The position numbers and the translations under genes are program-made. The notes under the pieces were generated by a model that was not told the DNA's origin, searched no databases, and saw nothing but the letters and a program-made list of their open reading frames with translations. A stretch of DNA of 64,000 nt from positions 6,014,001 to 6,078,000 of the forward strand of contig NZ_SHKY01000001.1 of NCBI RefSeq assembly GCF_004217545.1, read 5' to 3'. Within the stretch, counting starts at the first letter, position 1, and the number at the start of each line of letters is the position of its first letter. The DNA comes from Krasilnikovia cinnamomea (lineage in GTDB: Bacteria > Actinomycetota > Actinomycetes > Mycobacteriales > Micromonosporaceae). Positions 42,113 to 49,544 of the stretch are shown here, in pieces.

Positions 42113-42960
42113 CGCAGGCCCTCCCGTGGGTTGGTCACGCCTCGCCCGAAGCGGCGTTCGACGAAGTACTGCCCGACCGACAGCACGCTGACCAGGGCGA
42201 GGTACCACAGCGCTGCGACGACCAGCAGCGGGATGACCTTGTAGTTGCCGCCGTAGACGCCCTGCACGACGGTCATGAGGTCCCGTCCGGCGATGACCGA
42301 CACCAGCGCGGTCGACTTCAGCATGGTGATGGTCTCGTTGCCCATCGGCGGGATGATGACCCGCATCGCCTGCGGCAGCACGATGCGCCGCAGGGTCAGC
42401 CCGGGTGGCATGCCCAGGGCGTGTGCCGCTTCGGTCTGTCCCCGGTCGACGGCGAGCAACCCGCCCCGGACGATCTCGGCCGCGTAGGCCATCTCGTTGA
42501 GCGACAGCGCCAGGACCGCCGCCGTGGTTCCGGAGATGACGACGCTGGTGGGCTGGTCGAACACCGCGCCCAGCCCGGGCAGCGCCACGGTGATGCGGGG
42601 GAACAGCGCGCCGAGGAAACCCCAGAAGATGATCTGTACGAGCAGGGGCGTACCGCGGAAGAACCAGATGAAACTCCACGCGAAGCCGCGCAGTACCGGG
42701 TTGGCCGACAGGCGCAGCACGGCCAGCACGATCGCCCCGGCGGTGCCGAGGACCATCGCGACACCGGTGAGCGCCAAGGTGACGCCGACGCCGCGCAGCA
42801 CGTAGTCCTTGAACAGGTAACTGCCGATGGTCGCCGGTTCCAGATTGGGGCTGCGCAGCAGCGTGACGAGGAACAGGGCCGCCACCGCGAACAGCACCGC
42901 CGCGGTCACCCAGCGGCCATAGTGGCGCACCGGCACGGCCCGCACACTCGTGATCTCCAT
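42109..42960 (-). CDS. Polar amino-acid ABC transporter permease
   Basis: 283 aa with about five to six membrane helices and the EAA loop EAAHALGMPPGLTLRRIVLPQA that docks the ATPase. One permease gene only, so it probably works as a homodimer. The ATG at MEITSVRAV has AAGGA upstream; an earlier start adds 13 residues. Confidence 0.93.
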   Translation of the reverse strand: MEITSVRAVPVRHYGRWVTAAVLFAVAALFLVTLLRSPNLEPATIGSYLFKDYVLRGVGVTLALTGVAMVLGTAGAIVLAVLRLSANPVLRGFAWSFIWFFRGTPLLVQIIFWGFLGALFPRITVALPGLGAVFDQPTSVVISGTTAAVLALSLNEMAYAAEIVRGGLLAVDRGQTEAAHALGMPPGLTLRRIVLPQAMRVIIPPMGNETITMLKSTALVSVIAGRDLMTVVQGVYGGNYKVIPLLVVAALWYLALVSVLSVGQYFVERRFGRGVTNPREGLR

Positions 42961-43061
42961 GGCTATCCTTCGCGAAGAGCAACCGCCGGGCACGGCCACG
43001 GTCCGCCCTCAATCGGAAATCGTGGCGCCGCGCCCGGCGGCCGCGGTCGGTGTGCGGATGG

Positions 43062-44003
43062 TCAGTCGATCGCCTGGTCCACGGTGATGCTGGTCAGGGC
43101 GATCGGCTGCTGCTTGTAGTGCGCCAGGATCTTGGCGTAGGTGCCGTCGTCGATCAGGGCCTGCAACGCGGCTCGGTACGCCTCGGCCAGGTCCTTGCGC
43201 GACTTGAGGAAGCCGAACCCGTTCGGGCTGGCCCGCCAGCCGTTGGGTTGGGTGGGATCCTGGACGAGTTCCGCCTTGCCGCTCAGCCCGGCGGCGATGT
43301 CGGTGAGGTTGACCTGGGTCGCGGCGACCGCGTCGGCGTTGCCGGCCAACAGGGCCTGCACCGCCTGCGGGTTCTCCGGGTATTCCTGTACGGCGATGGG
43401 GCGGGCGGCGCAGCTCTGGGCGCTGTACTCGGCCAGGTGCTTGGCCTGGTTGCTGGCCTTCTGCGCCGCGACCTTCCGGCCGCACAGGTCGGTGACCGTC
43501 CTGATGCCCTGCGGGTTGCCCGCGAGGACGAGGAAGCCGGTGCCGGAGGCGGAGTAGTCGACGAACGTCGCGACCTGGTGCCGTTCCTTCTTGTCCGTGA
43601 TGCCGCCCGCGATGGCGTCGTACTTGGCGGCCTGCAGGCCAGGGATCAGCCCGTCGAACGGCTGCTGGGAGAAGGTCGTGGCGAGGCCGAGCTTGGCGGA
43701 CGCGGCCGTGAGCAGGTCGTGGTCCAGGCCCTTGAACGCGTCCGTGCGGCCCTCGGCGGCGAAATCGATGAAGGGCTGGTAGGGCGCGTTGGTGGCGATG
43801 GTGACGGTGCCTTTGGCGCGGACGTCGTCGGGCACGTTGGACGCGAGTCGCGTGTCCGTGGTGACCGTGCCCGCGCCCTCGACGGTCACGGTCACGGTTT
43901 TGGCCGGGGTGGCGGCCGCGCCGCCGTCGGTGGTGGAGCCGCATCCGGCGGCAAGGAGAACGGTTATCGCCGTCACGGACGGCGCTACGGATTTGAGGCG
44001 CAT
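43062..44003 (-). CDS. Amino-acid/dipeptide-binding lipoprotein of the ABC importer
   Basis: 313 aa, SBP family 3. Lipoprotein signal with LLAAGC (lipidated Cys about 21), a Thr/Val/Ala-rich linker to about 55, then the binding domain (TVTIATNAPYQPFIDF, GLDHDLLTAASAKLGL, FDGLIPGLQAAKYDAIAGGIT). The ligand is an amino acid or small peptide. In Pseudomonas the related aot system takes up beta-Asp-Arg, and the flanking cyanophycinases make that a plausible ligand here (inference). Two GTAAC/GTTAC palindromes lie directly upstream. Confidence 0.9.
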   Translation of the reverse strand: MRLKSVAPSVTAITVLLAAGCGSTTDGGAAATPAKTVTVTVEGAGTVTTDTRLASNVPDDVRAKGTVTIATNAPYQPFIDFAAEGRTDAFKGLDHDLLTAASAKLGLATTFSQQPFDGLIPGLQAAKYDAIAGGITDKKERHQVATFVDYSASGTGFLVLAGNPQGIRTVTDLCGRKVAAQKASNQAKHLAEYSAQSCAARPIAVQEYPENPQAVQALLAGNADAVAATQVNLTDIAAGLSGKAELVQDPTQPNGWRASPNGFGFLKSRKDLAEAYRAALQALIDDGTYAKILAHYKQQPIALTSITVDQAID

Positions 44004-44044
44004 GAGCGGGACCTCCCCGGGTCACCTCGTGGTGTCCGGTGACT

Positions 44045-44058
44045 GTAACGCACGTTAC
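44045..44058. promoter_or_regulatory. Palindrome before the binding-protein gene
   Basis: GTAACG-CA-CGTTAC, a perfect inverted repeat 42 nt upstream of the ABC binding-protein start. Probably an operator of the RpiR-type regulator encoded next to it. Confidence 0.65.
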
Positions 44059-44070
44059 GGAATCTGTGAA

Positions 44071-44088
44071 GTTACGGATTCATGTAAC
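44071..44088. promoter_or_regulatory. Second GTTAC/GTAAC inverted repeat
   Basis: GTTAC-ggattcat-GTAAC, in the 86-bp gap between the regulator stop and the binding-protein gene. Confidence 0.6.
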
Positions 44089-44089
44089 G

Positions 44090-44935
44090 TCAGAGGTAGG
44101 GCTGGCTGGCCGCCTCGATGGCGGCCAGGCGGCTCTGCGCCACGGCTCCCAGCTCGTCGATCACCCCGGCGACGAGGGCCTCGAGCAGCGCCAGGGCGGG
44201 CACGAAGCTGTCGTACAGCGACGGTGAGTCGACCCGGCTCGGCAACACCACCTCGGCGAGGCCGGCGATCGGGGACAGCCACCGGTCGGTACACAGGATC
44301 ACCCGTGCGCCGCGGTGCGTGACCGTGCGCGCCAGCTCCAGCGTCGACGCCTCGTAGCGCCGGAAGTCGAACAGCACGAACAGGTCGCGGCGCCCCACGT
44401 CAACCAGGGCGTCGACCCGCTCCACCGGACCGGCGGGCAGCAGGCGGCTGGTGCCACGCAGCTGCATGAGATGAAAGACCAGGTACTGCGCGAGCAGGGC
44501 GGAGAACCGGCCGCCTGCCGCGGTCACCCGTAGCTGCCGGTTGGACAGCAGCCGCACGGCGCGGTGCAGCTCCGCCTCGGGCAGGTCGGTGAGGGTTCCC
44601 GCGACCGCCCCGGGTAGCACCTCGGCGGCACGTGAGAGTGGGCTGGACGTCGTGCCCGGCGCCGCCGCGTACGCCGCCAGCGGCGAGATCTCCCGCTCGG
44701 CGAGCTCCTCGCGCAGCACCCGCTGAAACTCGGGGAAGCCGCCGAAACCCAGCCGGGACAGGAAGCGCAGCACGGTCGGCGCGCTCACCCCGGCCCGGTC
44801 TGCCAGCGCCGCGACCGTCTCCAGCCCGGCCGCCGGGTACGTCGCGAGCAACGCCCGGCCCACCTTGCGCTCACCCGGGCTGCACTCGCCCAGCCGGGCG
44901 CGAATGACCGCCGCCACCCCCACCCGCTCCGTCAT
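44090..44935 (-). CDS. RpiR/MurR-family transcriptional regulator
   Basis: 281 aa. N-terminal RpiR helix-turn-helix (LETVAALADRAGVSAPTVLRFLSRLGFGGFPEFQ, about 37-72) and a C-terminal SIS-like domain (RRDLFVLFDFRRYEASTLELARTV). The SIS part suggests a phosphorylated or amino ligand, but RpiR proteins near amino-acid transporters also exist. Its ATG overlaps the stop of the second cyanophycinase-like gene (ATGA). Confidence 0.9.
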   Translation of the reverse strand: MTERVGVAAVIRARLGECSPGERKVGRALLATYPAAGLETVAALADRAGVSAPTVLRFLSRLGFGGFPEFQRVLREELAEREISPLAAYAAAPGTTSSPLSRAAEVLPGAVAGTLTDLPEAELHRAVRLLSNRQLRVTAAGGRFSALLAQYLVFHLMQLRGTSRLLPAGPVERVDALVDVGRRDLFVLFDFRRYEASTLELARTVTHRGARVILCTDRWLSPIAGLAEVVLPSRVDSPSLYDSFVPALALLEALVAGVIDELGAVAQSRLAAIEAASQPYL

Positions 44936-46116
44936 GCGGCCAGCGTAGACGGCACGCGATCTAACGCGTCGTCACGGTGCGGGTGTAGGTCCGGGCCCGA
45001 ACCGCGGTAGCCTCCCAGCTCGGCGCGGACCGGACCGGGGCCGCCGGGGTTCAGGCGTGGGTCGTTCGGCTCGCTCTCACTGAATGCCGTGGTGCCGCCG
45101 CAGGCGGCCGCCGGGGCGCCGTCGTACAAGTCGCCGCCGGGCACTCCATCGACGACGTCGCGCAGGTAATAGCCACAGGTGGGCCGATGCCGGAAGTCGA
45201 AGGTCGAACCCGGCGCCAGTTTCCAGATCTTGAAACCCCGGTAGCTCAGCGGGCGCCCGGGCTGGATCCGCTCGGGCGGATGGTCGGCCAGCACCACGTA
45301 CGCATTCCGCGCCACCACCGCGGCCAGCCCGTCACGGTCGAGGTAGAGCGAGCCGCCTTCCTCGGCGCCGACCCCCCACGCCGCGCCGCCGGTGGTCCGG
45401 CCATCCCGCACGGCGCGGGCGACGAACGCCATGGTGCGCCCCATCCGGTCGCGGGTGACGAAGTGCGAGTCGTTGATGGTGTTGCGGTAATCCGGCCAGG
45501 CGAACATCCCGTACGTGAACGTCATGTTCGGGCCGTACGGGTCGGCTAGCGCCGTGGCCGAAGTGACGCTGCCGCCGCATGCGTCGTACACGATGTCGCT
45601 GTTGATGTGCATTCCCGCGCTGCCACCCCCGGCGCCGCCACCTTTGGCGACAACGGACTCCACCGCGGATTCCAGGGCGGTGCCGCGCCAGGCCGCGTAC
45701 CGGCACTGGTCGCCGCCCGCGAAGTAGACGAATTCGGCGTTGCGGATGTCGGTGTTCGCCCGGGTGTCGTTGCCGTCGGCCGCCCGGGTGAGCGTCAGGG
45801 TGGTGCAGGAGTTGGTGCCGGCCAGCGTGATGATGACATCGCATTCGGGGGTTCCGGTGCCGGATGCCGCGATGACCGCCACGTCCAGCGATCCGCTGCC
45901 GCCACGGATCTCGTCGATCGCCCTGGTCATCGACGCGGGCACCACGGCGCCGCCGCCGTTCATGACAAACGCCGGGCCGGCCCACGAGGTGCGACTGACG
46001 TCTGCGGGGCTGCCCTGCCGGGCGCGCGTGACCGCGGCGGAGGCGGGCGCCGCGAGCACGGACCCGACTAGGGCGGTCACGGTCAGGGCGCACCAGCTGG
46101 CTCCGGCCATGCGCAT
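44932..46116 (-). CDS. Second secreted cyanophycinase-like S51 protein
   Basis: 394 aa with a signal peptide (CALTVTALVGSVLAAPASAAVT, cleavage about 28). S51 motifs are kept but diverged from the first copy: FVYFAGGDQCRY, nucleophile Ser in GGGSAGMHI, and DSHFVTRDRMGR. Extra Cys residues (CDVI, SCTTL, CGYYL, ACGG) suggest extracellular disulfides. First gene of a coupled run S51-RpiR followed by the ABC importer and M20 peptidase, linking polymer cleavage outside with uptake and hydrolysis inside. Substrate could be cyanophycin or another beta-linked peptide polymer. Confidence 0.83.
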   Translation of the reverse strand: MRMAGASWCALTVTALVGSVLAAPASAAVTRARQGSPADVSRTSWAGPAFVMNGGGAVVPASMTRAIDEIRGGSGSLDVAVIAASGTGTPECDVIITLAGTNSCTTLTLTRAADGNDTRANTDIRNAEFVYFAGGDQCRYAAWRGTALESAVESVVAKGGGAGGGSAGMHINSDIVYDACGGSVTSATALADPYGPNMTFTYGMFAWPDYRNTINDSHFVTRDRMGRTMAFVARAVRDGRTTGGAAWGVGAEEGGSLYLDRDGLAAVVARNAYVVLADHPPERIQPGRPLSYRGFKIWKLAPGSTFDFRHRPTCGYYLRDVVDGVPGGDLYDGAPAAACGGTTAFSESEPNDPRLNPGGPGPVRAELGGYRGSGPDLHPHRDDALDRVPSTLAA

Positions 46117-46163
46117 GTGATGCTCCGCTTCGATGTCAAGGGCGGATCCCGAATGAACTAACT

Positions 46164-46198
46164 GTTACATCGATGACTGACATTCACAAGGTTGTAAC
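46164..46198. promoter_or_regulatory. GTTAC/GTAAC half-sites before the second S51 gene
   Basis: GTTAC at 46164-46168 and GTAAC at 46194-46198, in a locally AT-rich stretch 48-82 bp upstream of the S51 start. Same half-sites as before the ABC binding-protein gene, but wider apart. Confidence 0.45.
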
Positions 46199-46245
46199 GA
46201 CGGATCAGGGGCCTCGCCGGCCCCGATCAGATCGCGGCCTGAACC

Positions 46246-48348
46246 TCAATCCACGACGCGGTGCAGGCGGATCAGTGAGCTGGCGTGCGCACCGTCCGGA
46301 AGGGTCACCGGCAGGCCCGGCCCCGACAGCAGCGATGCCGGATACGTGGCCCCGGTGTCCTCGTCGCGGTACACCGCCTGGGGATCCAGTGCCGTCAGCG
46401 GCAGCGACTGTAGGCCGGGCGCAAAGTCCGCGTCGACCCGGAACGTGAAGACGGCGATGCGGTTCTCGCGGACGTACTGCAGGGCGGACGTCGCGGAGTG
46501 CGGCGGGCGCAGCCGGTACAGGTCGCCGTGCTGCACCACCTCCCGGATGTCGCGGTACACCGCGACCATCTCGCGCGCCTCCGCCAGCTCGCCTGGGCTC
46601 CACCGGGTCAGATCGCCGCCGATGCCGAGCACTCCGGTCATCGCCACGTGGAAGCGGAAGCGCAGCGGCACCTCACGCCCGGTCAGCGGGTTGGGGCTGT
46701 CGGTGACCCAGGCGACCATCGTGGCGGGGGCGTAGACCTGGGCATGCCCGTGCTGGATCTCCAGCCGGTCCACGGCATCGGTGTTGTCGCTGGTCCAGCA
46801 TTGGTCCGTGCGCCGCAGGATGCCGAGGTCGATCCGGCCGCCGCCACCTGCGCAGGATTCGATGCGCAGGTCCGGGTGGGCGGCGCGGAGCCGGTCGATG
46901 ACCTCATACAGGCCCGCGGCGTGCTGCGTCCAGGCGGGGTCGGCGGCCTCGGTGAGCGGCCGGTTGAAATCCCACTTGAGGAAGCCGGCAGCGGTGTCGC
47001 GGACGAGCTGGTCGAGCCAGCGTGCGGCCCATTCGCGGACGTCGGGGCGGCCGAAGTCGAGGACCAGCTGGTGGCGCAGCTCGGTGCGCCGGTGGCCGGG
47101 GGTGTGGTGCACCCATTCCGGATGGCTGCGGTACAGGTCGCTGTCGGGGTTGGTCATCTCCGGCTCGACCCAGAGCCCGAAATCCATGCCGAGGCCGCGG
47201 ATCTCGTCGGCGAGGGGACGTAGACCGTTCGGGAACCGGTGGGGATTCGCGAACCAGTCGCCCAGTCCGGCGCGGTCGCTGGTTCGGCCGCCGAACCAGC
47301 CGTCGTCGACGACGAACATTTCGACGCCGAGGTCTGCGGCGAGTCTGGCGAGCGCGAGCTGGCCTTCGGCCGTGACGTCGAAGGTGGTGGCTTCCCAGGA
47401 GTTGTAGAGGACCGGTCGCAACTCGCCTGGGTGCGGCAGCACCTCCCGGCGCTGGTAGGTGTGCCATGCTCGGCTGGCCGCGCCGAATCCGCCGCTGGTG
47501 TAGAGCCCGGCGAACAGGGGAGTGGTCAACGATTCACCGGGCCGCAACTCGTGCCGTACGCCGTCGTGTCCGGCCCCGCCGGCGACTGCGCAGCGGCCGG
47601 CGTGGGTTCGGGAGGCGACCAGGCGCCAGGATCCGCTGGTGGCCAGCGCCATCGACCAGACCTCGCCGCGCTGCTCCTCGGCCGTACCGTCGTCGATCAT
47701 GATCCAGGGGTTGGCGTGGTGTCCGGTCACTCCGCGCCGGCTGGTGAGGTGGGTCTCGGCCGTGGGCAGCTGCGTCCGGTGCAGGCGGCCTTCGGCCGAC
47801 CAGGCGCCCGTGACGTGACTCATGCGGTAGTCGTCGCGTGGTGGTACGCACCAGGCTCCGGAGTCATGCCGGTGCAGCACGACCGCCCCGGTCCCGGCGG
47901 CGTTCCCGGCGTCGCCGGTGTGCCGGACCACGGCCCAGCGCTCGATCACGTCGGTGCCGGGAGCCGGACGGTAGTGCAGGTCGACGGCGAGCGGCTGGTG
48001 CCGGTCCGCCAGGCTGACCGTGAACTGGTCGGCGGTGGCGTGGTGGGAGACGATCCGCAGTTCGAGTCCGGTGCTCCCGTCGGGGAACCAGCAGCCGAGC
48101 GCCGCCGGTCCGAACGCCCGTCCACCCTGGACCGGATAGTCCTCGGCGGCATCCCAGGGGGCCTCAAAGGTGTCCGGGTGCGGGGACGGGCGCGCGGGCA
48201 CCGCAGCGAGCGCGTCGACGCCGATGCGCGCTCCCCAGTGCATGGGGCGGACGCTGCCCGCCTCGGGGTCGAGGCGCAGCGCGTAGGTCGTGGCGAGGGT
48301 GTGGATCGCCACGGTGGTGCCGTCGCCGGAGAGTTCGACTGCGGTCAC
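46246..48348 (-). CDS. GH36 alpha-galactosidase
   Basis: 700 aa, the usual length of bacterial GH36 enzymes. N-terminal beta-sandwich, then the barrel with VDDGWFGGR, the nucleophile Asp in FLKWDFNR, and acid/base Asp in CWTSDNTDAVDRL, plus RIESCAGGGGRIDLG typical of the family. No signal peptide, so it acts on imported alpha-galactosides such as raffinose or melibiose. GTG start (GGGAG upstream) chosen; longer readings enter the lacI-type gene, whose stop lies 22 nt upstream. Confidence 0.93.
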   Translation of the reverse strand: MTAVELSGDGTTVAIHTLATTYALRLDPEAGSVRPMHWGARIGVDALAAVPARPSPHPDTFEAPWDAAEDYPVQGGRAFGPAALGCWFPDGSTGLELRIVSHHATADQFTVSLADRHQPLAVDLHYRPAPGTDVIERWAVVRHTGDAGNAAGTGAVVLHRHDSGAWCVPPRDDYRMSHVTGAWSAEGRLHRTQLPTAETHLTSRRGVTGHHANPWIMIDDGTAEEQRGEVWSMALATSGSWRLVASRTHAGRCAVAGGAGHDGVRHELRPGESLTTPLFAGLYTSGGFGAASRAWHTYQRREVLPHPGELRPVLYNSWEATTFDVTAEGQLALARLAADLGVEMFVVDDGWFGGRTSDRAGLGDWFANPHRFPNGLRPLADEIRGLGMDFGLWVEPEMTNPDSDLYRSHPEWVHHTPGHRRTELRHQLVLDFGRPDVREWAARWLDQLVRDTAAGFLKWDFNRPLTEAADPAWTQHAAGLYEVIDRLRAAHPDLRIESCAGGGGRIDLGILRRTDQCWTSDNTDAVDRLEIQHGHAQVYAPATMVAWVTDSPNPLTGREVPLRFRFHVAMTGVLGIGGDLTRWSPGELAEAREMVAVYRDIREVVQHGDLYRLRPPHSATSALQYVRENRIAVFTFRVDADFAPGLQSLPLTALDPQAVYRDEDTGATYPASLLSGPGLPVTLPDGAHASSLIRLHRVVD

Positions 48349-48370
48349 GGGTACTCCCGGTGGTCGGGGG

Positions 48371-49393
48371 TCAGGCGGAGCCGCGCCAGACGATGGGGGT
48401 GGGTAGCAGAATGCCCTCGCTCGCGTAGGGCTCGCCGCGCAGCTGCCGCAGCACCAGGTCGGCGGCCTGTGCGCCCAGCTTCGCCGCGGGTTGGTGGATG
48501 GTGGACAGCTGCGGCTGGGTGCGAACGGCCCAGGCGCTGTCGTCGAAGCCGACCACGCCGACGTCGCGGGGCACGGACAGCCCGGCCTCGCGCAACACCT
48601 CCAGCGCCCCGGCCGCCAGCGCGTCGGAGCCGGCGAAGACACCGTCGATCGCCGGTTCACGTTCGAGCAGTGACCGCATGCCCTTGGCGCCCCACGAGTA
48701 GTCGTAGAGCGGGACCTCCGCGACCAGGTCCGGGTCGAAGCGCGGCCCGAGGGCCGCGCGGAAACCGTCGACGCGGTCGGCTCCGGAGTCGCGGTCGACC
48801 GCGGCGGCGATCATGCCGATCCGGCGACGGCCGGTGGCCATGAGCCGTTCGGTGATCAGCCGTGCGGACCCGGTGTTGTCGATGCCGACGAACGGGATAC
48901 CTCGGTCCAGGTCGCGTGGATGCCCGACGAACGCGGCCGGTATGCCGACCTGGGCGAGCACGCGGATGATCGGGTCGTGGGTGCGGGCGGAGACGATGAT
49001 CACGCCGTCGACGAAGCCGCCGCTGAGGTAGCGGCTGACCCGTTGGGTGTCGCGTTCGGAATCCACCACGAGGTTGACCATCTGATAGTCGGCATCGGAC
49101 AGCGTCGCGTTGGCGCCGAGCATGATCGCCCCGATGTTGGGGTCCTCGAGGAAGAGGACATGCGGCTCCAGGACGACGAACCCCACGGCCTGTGAGCGCT
49201 GGGTGACGAGGTTGCGGGCGGCGGTGTTGGGCACGTATCCGACTTCGGCGATGGCCGCTTCGATCGCGGCCCGGGCCCGTGGCGAGACGTATCCGCCGTT
49301 GATGACCCGGCTCACCGTCCCGCGCGAGACGCCGGCGGCGGCCGCGACGTCATGCACGGTCGCGCGCCGTGATGAGGATCCAGACGGTGGCAC
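48371..49393 (-). CDS. LacI-family transcriptional regulator
   Basis: 340 aa. N-terminal helix-turn-helix and hinge (TVHDVAAAAGVSRGTVSRVINGGYVSPRAR... NLVTQRS, residues 12-68), then a periplasmic-binding-protein-like sugar-sensing core ending in FDDSAWAVRTQPQLSTIHQP. GTG start. Lies in front of the alpha-galactosidase gene and divergent from the beta-galactosidase operon, with operator palindromes in between, so it likely represses both and its own gene. Confidence 0.94.
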   Translation of the reverse strand: MPPSGSSSRRATVHDVAAAAGVSRGTVSRVINGGYVSPRARAAIEAAIAEVGYVPNTAARNLVTQRSQAVGFVVLEPHVLFLEDPNIGAIMLGANATLSDADYQMVNLVVDSERDTQRVSRYLSGGFVDGVIIVSARTHDPIIRVLAQVGIPAAFVGHPRDLDRGIPFVGIDNTGSARLITERLMATGRRRIGMIAAAVDRDSGADRVDGFRAALGPRFDPDLVAEVPLYDYSWGAKGMRSLLEREPAIDGVFAGSDALAAGALEVLREAGLSVPRDVGVVGFDDSAWAVRTQPQLSTIHQPAAKLGAQAADLVLRQLRGEPYASEGILLPTPIVWRGSA

Positions 49394-49415
49394 GGCGTTA
49401 CCTTAGCCGCTGCTC

Positions 49416-49445
49416 TTGACCGGGACGAGCGTCCGAACCTACTGT
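49416..49445 (+). promoter_or_regulatory. Candidate promoter of the beta-galactosidase operon
   Basis: TTGACC at 49416-49421, 18-nt spacer, TACTGT at 49440-49445. The first LacI-type palindrome overlaps the -10, consistent with repression by steric block. Confidence 0.4.
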
Positions 49446-49460
49446 GTGCACGTTCACACA
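49443..49460. promoter_or_regulatory. LacI-type operator 1
   Basis: TGTGTGCACGTTCACACA, an 18-bp palindrome with one mismatched pair, sharing the TGTGTGCACG core with operator 2. Confidence 0.75.
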
Positions 49461-49484
49461 CCGGATCACACAATCCGAGGTCAG

Positions 49485-49512
49485 GCCGATGTGTGCACGT
49501 GCACACATCGGC
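49485..49512. promoter_or_regulatory. LacI-type operator 2, 28-bp perfect palindrome
   Basis: Perfect inverted repeat around a central CG at 49498-49499. The core is TGTGTGCACGTGCACACA and five further bases on each side also pair. It lies 33 nt before the beta-galactosidase ATG, and its centre is 47 bp from operator 1. Confidence 0.85.
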
Positions 49513-49544
49513 TGGACCGGGACGGGATGAAGGAGGTGATGACC

